Source of the DNA: JBBROS01 sp963752225
Lineage (GTDB): Bacteria > Pseudomonadota > Alphaproteobacteria > Acetobacterales > Acetobacteraceae
Assembly: GCA_963752225.1 (NCBI GenBank)
Contig: CAVVXS010000002.1
Coordinates: 1-17,625, forward strand
Direction of reading: 5' to 3'
Length of the DNA stretch: 17,625 nt
The notes beneath the pieces are model-generated. The model ran no database searches. It had not been told where the DNA came from and saw nothing but the letters and a program-made list of their open reading frames with translations. How positions within the stretch are numbered: the first letter of the stretch is position 1; every line of letters starts with the position of its first letter. A program made the position numbers and the translations under genes. Below, piece by piece: positions 15,477 to 17,625 of this stretch.

Positions 15477-17066
15477 TTGAACGGAACTGGCCAATTCGCC
15501 GTGGCAAATGGCGCCATCCTTGATCCCAGCGGAGGCACCTTCATCGCGCGCGGCATCAACGTCTTCCTGGGGCAGGCCGATACCGCCACGATCGTGCGGA
15601 CCTTCCCGGGCATCAACATGGTCCGGCTGGCGACCACGCCGGGCGCCGACCCGAACGCCATCGATACCCTGGTGCAAGGCCTCACGGCCTCCAAGATCGT
15701 CGTGGAGATCGAGGACCATTCGTCTAGCGGCGGCAATCCGAACACCTTGTCCGGGACCGCCTTGGCCAGCCAAGCGAATTGGTATGCCAGTCTTGCGGCG
15801 AAGTACCAGAAAAATCCCTTCGTTTGGTTTGGGACGGCGAACGAGCCGGACAACACCGCCGATCCGCAAGCGGTCGTCACCCAGGAACAAGCCATCTACC
15901 GCGCCATCCGGGGAACCGGTAGCACGGCGATGACCCTGCTGGAGATGCGGGGCGGGTTCACCAACGACGCCGCCCTGCAATCCGCCGCCACTTACGCCGG
16001 CATGACCAACGTCGCATGGGACACCCATTTCTACGGCTGGGTGGTAAATTACAGCACAAATGCTTCAACCATCGCGGCCGGTCTGAAGGCGCAGATCGCC
16101 AACGCGCAGACGGTGAGAAGCGCGGACGGCGTCGTGCCGGTGGTGATCGGCGAATACGGACCGAGCACGACCGGAAGCGGAAACTATGACGCGAACGGCC
16201 TGCAGGTCGTGCAGGCGGTCCACGACAGCGGCTATGGTGCGATCGCCTGGGCCTTTAACGCCGGGACTGACGCCCTGACGAGCAACGGCACGAGCTTAAC
16301 GGATTTCGGCCGAATGGTTGCCCAGCATATTGCGGCCGCGCCGGCGGCGCCGCCGGTCTCTTCCCCGCCGCCGGCCGACCCGGCGAGCACGGTCGCCCCG
16401 GCCACCCACACTGTCACACTTCGCGTTTCGGAGGACGCCTGGCAAGGCGATGCCCGCTATACCATCGCGGTCGACGGAACCACGATCGGCGGCACACGCA
16501 TCGCGACCGCATCCCACGCGCTGGGCCAGTCGCAAACCGTTGCGCTAACCGGCACGTGGGCGGCCGGGCCGCACCGAATCGACATTGCCTTCCTGAACGA
16601 CGCCTATGGCGGAACGCCGCAAACCGACCGCAATCTGTTGATCGATGCCGTCCAATATGACGGTCAAGCAGTTGGCGGACCGGTGGCGCTTTATGACGCG
16701 CGAACCGCCAGCTTCACCACGCCGGTCAGCACCGCGCTGCGTATCGGACTGTGCGAGGATGCTTGGAACGGCGACGCCCAATACGGGCTGACAATCGACG
16801 GCGCCGCGGTCGGGACAACCAAGATGGTCACCGCGTCGCGTGCCGCCGGTCAGATGCAATTCACGGCCTTGCAGCTCCAGCTCAGGCCGGGCGTGCACGA
16901 TCTCGGCATCACCTTTCTCAACGACGCCTATGGCGGAACGCCGCAAACCGACCGCAACCTGTTCGTCAGCAGCGTCGAGGTCGCTGGCCACGCCATCGCC
17001 GGAGGCGCCGCCGCGCTGTTCAGTGCTGGCACGGCACATTTTGCGATCACCGTGCCGAGTGCCTGA
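15477..17066 (+). CDS. GH5-like glycosidase with two C-terminal CBM60-like modules
   Basis: The protein has 529 residues from the TTG at 15477, chosen by its strong ribosome site; the frame opens at a GTG at 15429 (545 residues, numbering used here). The catalytic part (about 18-302) begins NGTGQFAVANGAILDPSGG, then FIARGINVF. It has the acid/base Glu in TANEPDN (E139), DTHFYGW (198-204) and the nucleophile Glu in VIGEYGP (E242), the pattern of GH5-type barrels. A Pro/Ala linker (303-325) leads to two tandem modules (about 326-430 and 434-541). Each has SEDAW/CEDAW, a GDA.Y strand and FLNDAYGGTPQTDRNL, matching small calcium-dependent xylan/cellulose-binding CBM60-like domains. The two copies share a 38-bp exact DNA repeat. 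No signal peptide is visible, so the export route is unclear. The gene is divergent from the EPS operon and probably acts on the EPS or on plant glycans. The minus-strand GH5 at 12483-13727 is a separate, more distant family member. Confidence 0.85.
   Translation: MNGTGQFAVANGAILDPSGGTFIARGINVFLGQADTATIVRTFPGINMVRLATTPGADPNAIDTLVQGLTASKIVVEIEDHSSSGGNPNTLSGTALASQANWYASLAAKYQKNPFVWFGTANEPDNTADPQAVVTQEQAIYRAIRGTGSTAMTLLEMRGGFTNDAALQSAATYAGMTNVAWDTHFYGWVVNYSTNASTIAAGLKAQIANAQTVRSADGVVPVVIGEYGPSTTGSGNYDANGLQVVQAVHDSGYGAIAWAFNAGTDALTSNGTSLTDFGRMVAQHIAAAPAAPPVSSPPPADPASTVAPATHTVTLRVSEDAWQGDARYTIAVDGTTIGGTRIATASHALGQSQTVALTGTWAAGPHRIDIAFLNDAYGGTPQTDRNLLIDAVQYDGQAVGGPVALYDARTASFTTPVSTALRIGLCEDAWNGDAQYGLTIDGAAVGTTKMVTASRAAGQMQFTALQLQLRPGVHDLGITFLNDAYGGTPQTDRNLFVSSVEVAGHAIAGGAAALFSAGTAHFAITVPSA
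16596..16633 (+). repeat. 38-bp exact direct repeat, copy 1 (CBM60-like module 1)
   Basis: It encodes NDAYGGTPQTDRN of the first module. It is identical base for base to 16920-16957, 324 bp (108 codons) away, including all third codon positions, while the flanking module sequence differs. Confidence 0.9.
16920..16957 (+). repeat. 38-bp exact direct repeat, copy 2 (CBM60-like module 2)
   Basis: This is the second copy, in the same reading phase as 16596-16633. It points to module duplication with later gene conversion or strong constraint on the ligand-binding loop. Confidence 0.9.
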
Positions 17067-17205
17067 CGTTCCACGGGGTAAAACTCCACGCGGGCCCGCC
17101 CTGCCCTATATCGGGCGTTTGGACGGTTCTGTCCCCGCTCACGCCAGCAAGCATTGCTTGGCGGCCATGCCAGCGCGAGGTTCGGTCAGGCCGCTGCCAA
17201 GATAG
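17067..17205. other. Gap between the GH5-CBM60 gene and the IS6 remnant
   Basis: This 139-bp stretch contains the weak hairpin noted above and a 10-bp palindrome GCGGGCCCGC (17090-17099). From about 17125 the sequence is probably the non-coding end of the IS6-type element. No gene is seen. Confidence 0.4.
17097..17120 (+). terminator. Weak hairpin after the GH5-CBM60 gene
   Basis: CGCCC (17097-17101) can pair with GGGCG (17113-17117), or GCCC (17103-17106) with GGGC (17113-17116), followed by TTT. It sits 30 bp after the stop. The stem is short, so this is only a candidate terminator. Confidence 0.3.
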
Positions 17206-17625
17206 TCACCATTGTCGTGGTTTGCCGAGAAGGCGTAGTCGGCGGCGATCGGCGGAAACGTGCTGGTTGTGACAGGAGCGGGGTCGGAGGAAGTTACGCA
17301 GCTCGTCGTATCCTCGATACGACCGCGCTGCGGATCTCGGACAGCTAGAGCGCGCATGGGCCGGTATCGGCCCTTGATGCCGCGGTGGTCCTGCTCGATC
17401 CGGCTGTTCATTTATTGACTGGTCCGGTGTCGAACCCTCTTGCCCAACTCCGTGGCGATCGCGCGGGGATAGCTGTCGTGGCCGTCCATCGTGACCCGAT
17501 CCGGCGTGATGCCGGTCACCATCCGTGCTGACCGGAAGAAGGCCTTGGCGGCGGCTACGTTGCGTCGCTCATGGAACATCACGTCCACCAGGGCGCCGGA
17601 GCTCTCGATCGAACGTTACCGGAAC
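17206..17625 (-). pseudogene. IS6-family transposase, 3' part, two in-frame stops and a frameshift
   Basis: The minus strand reads SSGALVDVMFHERRNVAAAK, then AFFRSARMVTGITPDRVTMD and GHDSYPRAIATELGKRVRHR, then a stop (TAA at 17412-17414) where the family has a tyrosine, then MNSRIEQDHRGIKGRYRPMR. After a frame change near 17300-17340 it continues RGYDELRNFLRPRSCHNQHV and ends at 17206. This is the classic IS6/IS26-type DDE core (D in the MDGHDSY segment, E in RIEQDHRGIK). A further TAA at 17616-17618 replaces another expected tyrosine. The 5' end is outside the window. The element is inactive. GGTTCTGT at 17125 may be near its terminal repeat, but the partner end is not visible. Confidence 0.85.

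Noticed and set aside
17090..17099. Palindrome GCGGGCCCGC after the GH5-CBM60 gene
   Set aside because: No loop, GC-only word in GC-rich DNA; likely chance.
1..17625. CRISPR arrays, tRNA or rRNA genes
   Set aside because: No regularly spaced repeats and no recognisable tRNA or rRNA sequence were seen on either strand.

Overview
The window is high-GC DNA (clearly above 60% by eye) with the gene style of an alphaproteobacterium. Acetobacterales/Rhodospirillales-type bacteria are my best guess, based on codon use and gene families rather than any rRNA marker. It is an exopolysaccharide (EPS) or capsule biosynthesis locus of the Wzx/Wzy type, with decayed transposase genes at both edges.

Layout. 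Positions 1-300 hold the end of a broken IS4-like transposase, and 301-668 hold no gene I can support. On the + strand, 669-2093 encodes a protein with a beta-propeller like the N-terminal domain of glucosamine inositolphosphorylceramide transferase (GINT1), behind a shortened formyltransferase-like region. From about 15240 down to 2117 all genes lie on the minus strand and read as one or two long transcription units. In order of transcription they are: a Wzy/O-antigen-ligase-type polymerase (frameshifted), a GH5 glycanase with a TAT-like leader, a WecG/TagA/CpsF (GT26) glycosyltransferase, a Wzc-like chain-length regulator with tyrosine-kinase domain, a Wzx flippase, a DXD (GT32-like) glycosyltransferase, a LuxR/NarL-type regulator with a degenerate receiver domain, a fusion of a membrane fatty-acid hydroxylase/sterol desaturase with a CelD/BcsL-type acyltransferase, and a membrane-anchored P-loop ATPase (frameshifted near its end). 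Divergent from the polymerase, on the + strand, is a second GH5-like glycosidase carrying two CBM60-like modules (15477-17066). The right edge (17206-17625) is an IS6-family transposase with two in-frame stops and a frameshift.

How it may work together. Two glycosyltransferases contribute to the repeat unit. Wzx moves it across the inner membrane and Wzy polymerises it. The Wzc-like kinase sets chain length. The two GH5 enzymes probably trim or release the polymer. The hydroxylase-acyltransferase fusion and the GINT1-like protein look like decoration or lipid-related functions. The LuxR-type protein is the likely local regulator. No outer-membrane export protein (Wza/OPX) and no initiating phosphoglycosyltransferase are present, so the locus must extend beyond the window or use genes elsewhere.

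The features most worth follow-up are the hydroxylase-acyltransferase fusion, the pseudo-receiver regulator with a 12-bp palindrome upstream, the repeat-rich divergent promoter at 15380-15415, and the frameshifts in the polymerase and ATPase genes, which raise the question of whether this locus is functional or decaying (or whether the assembly has single-base errors).
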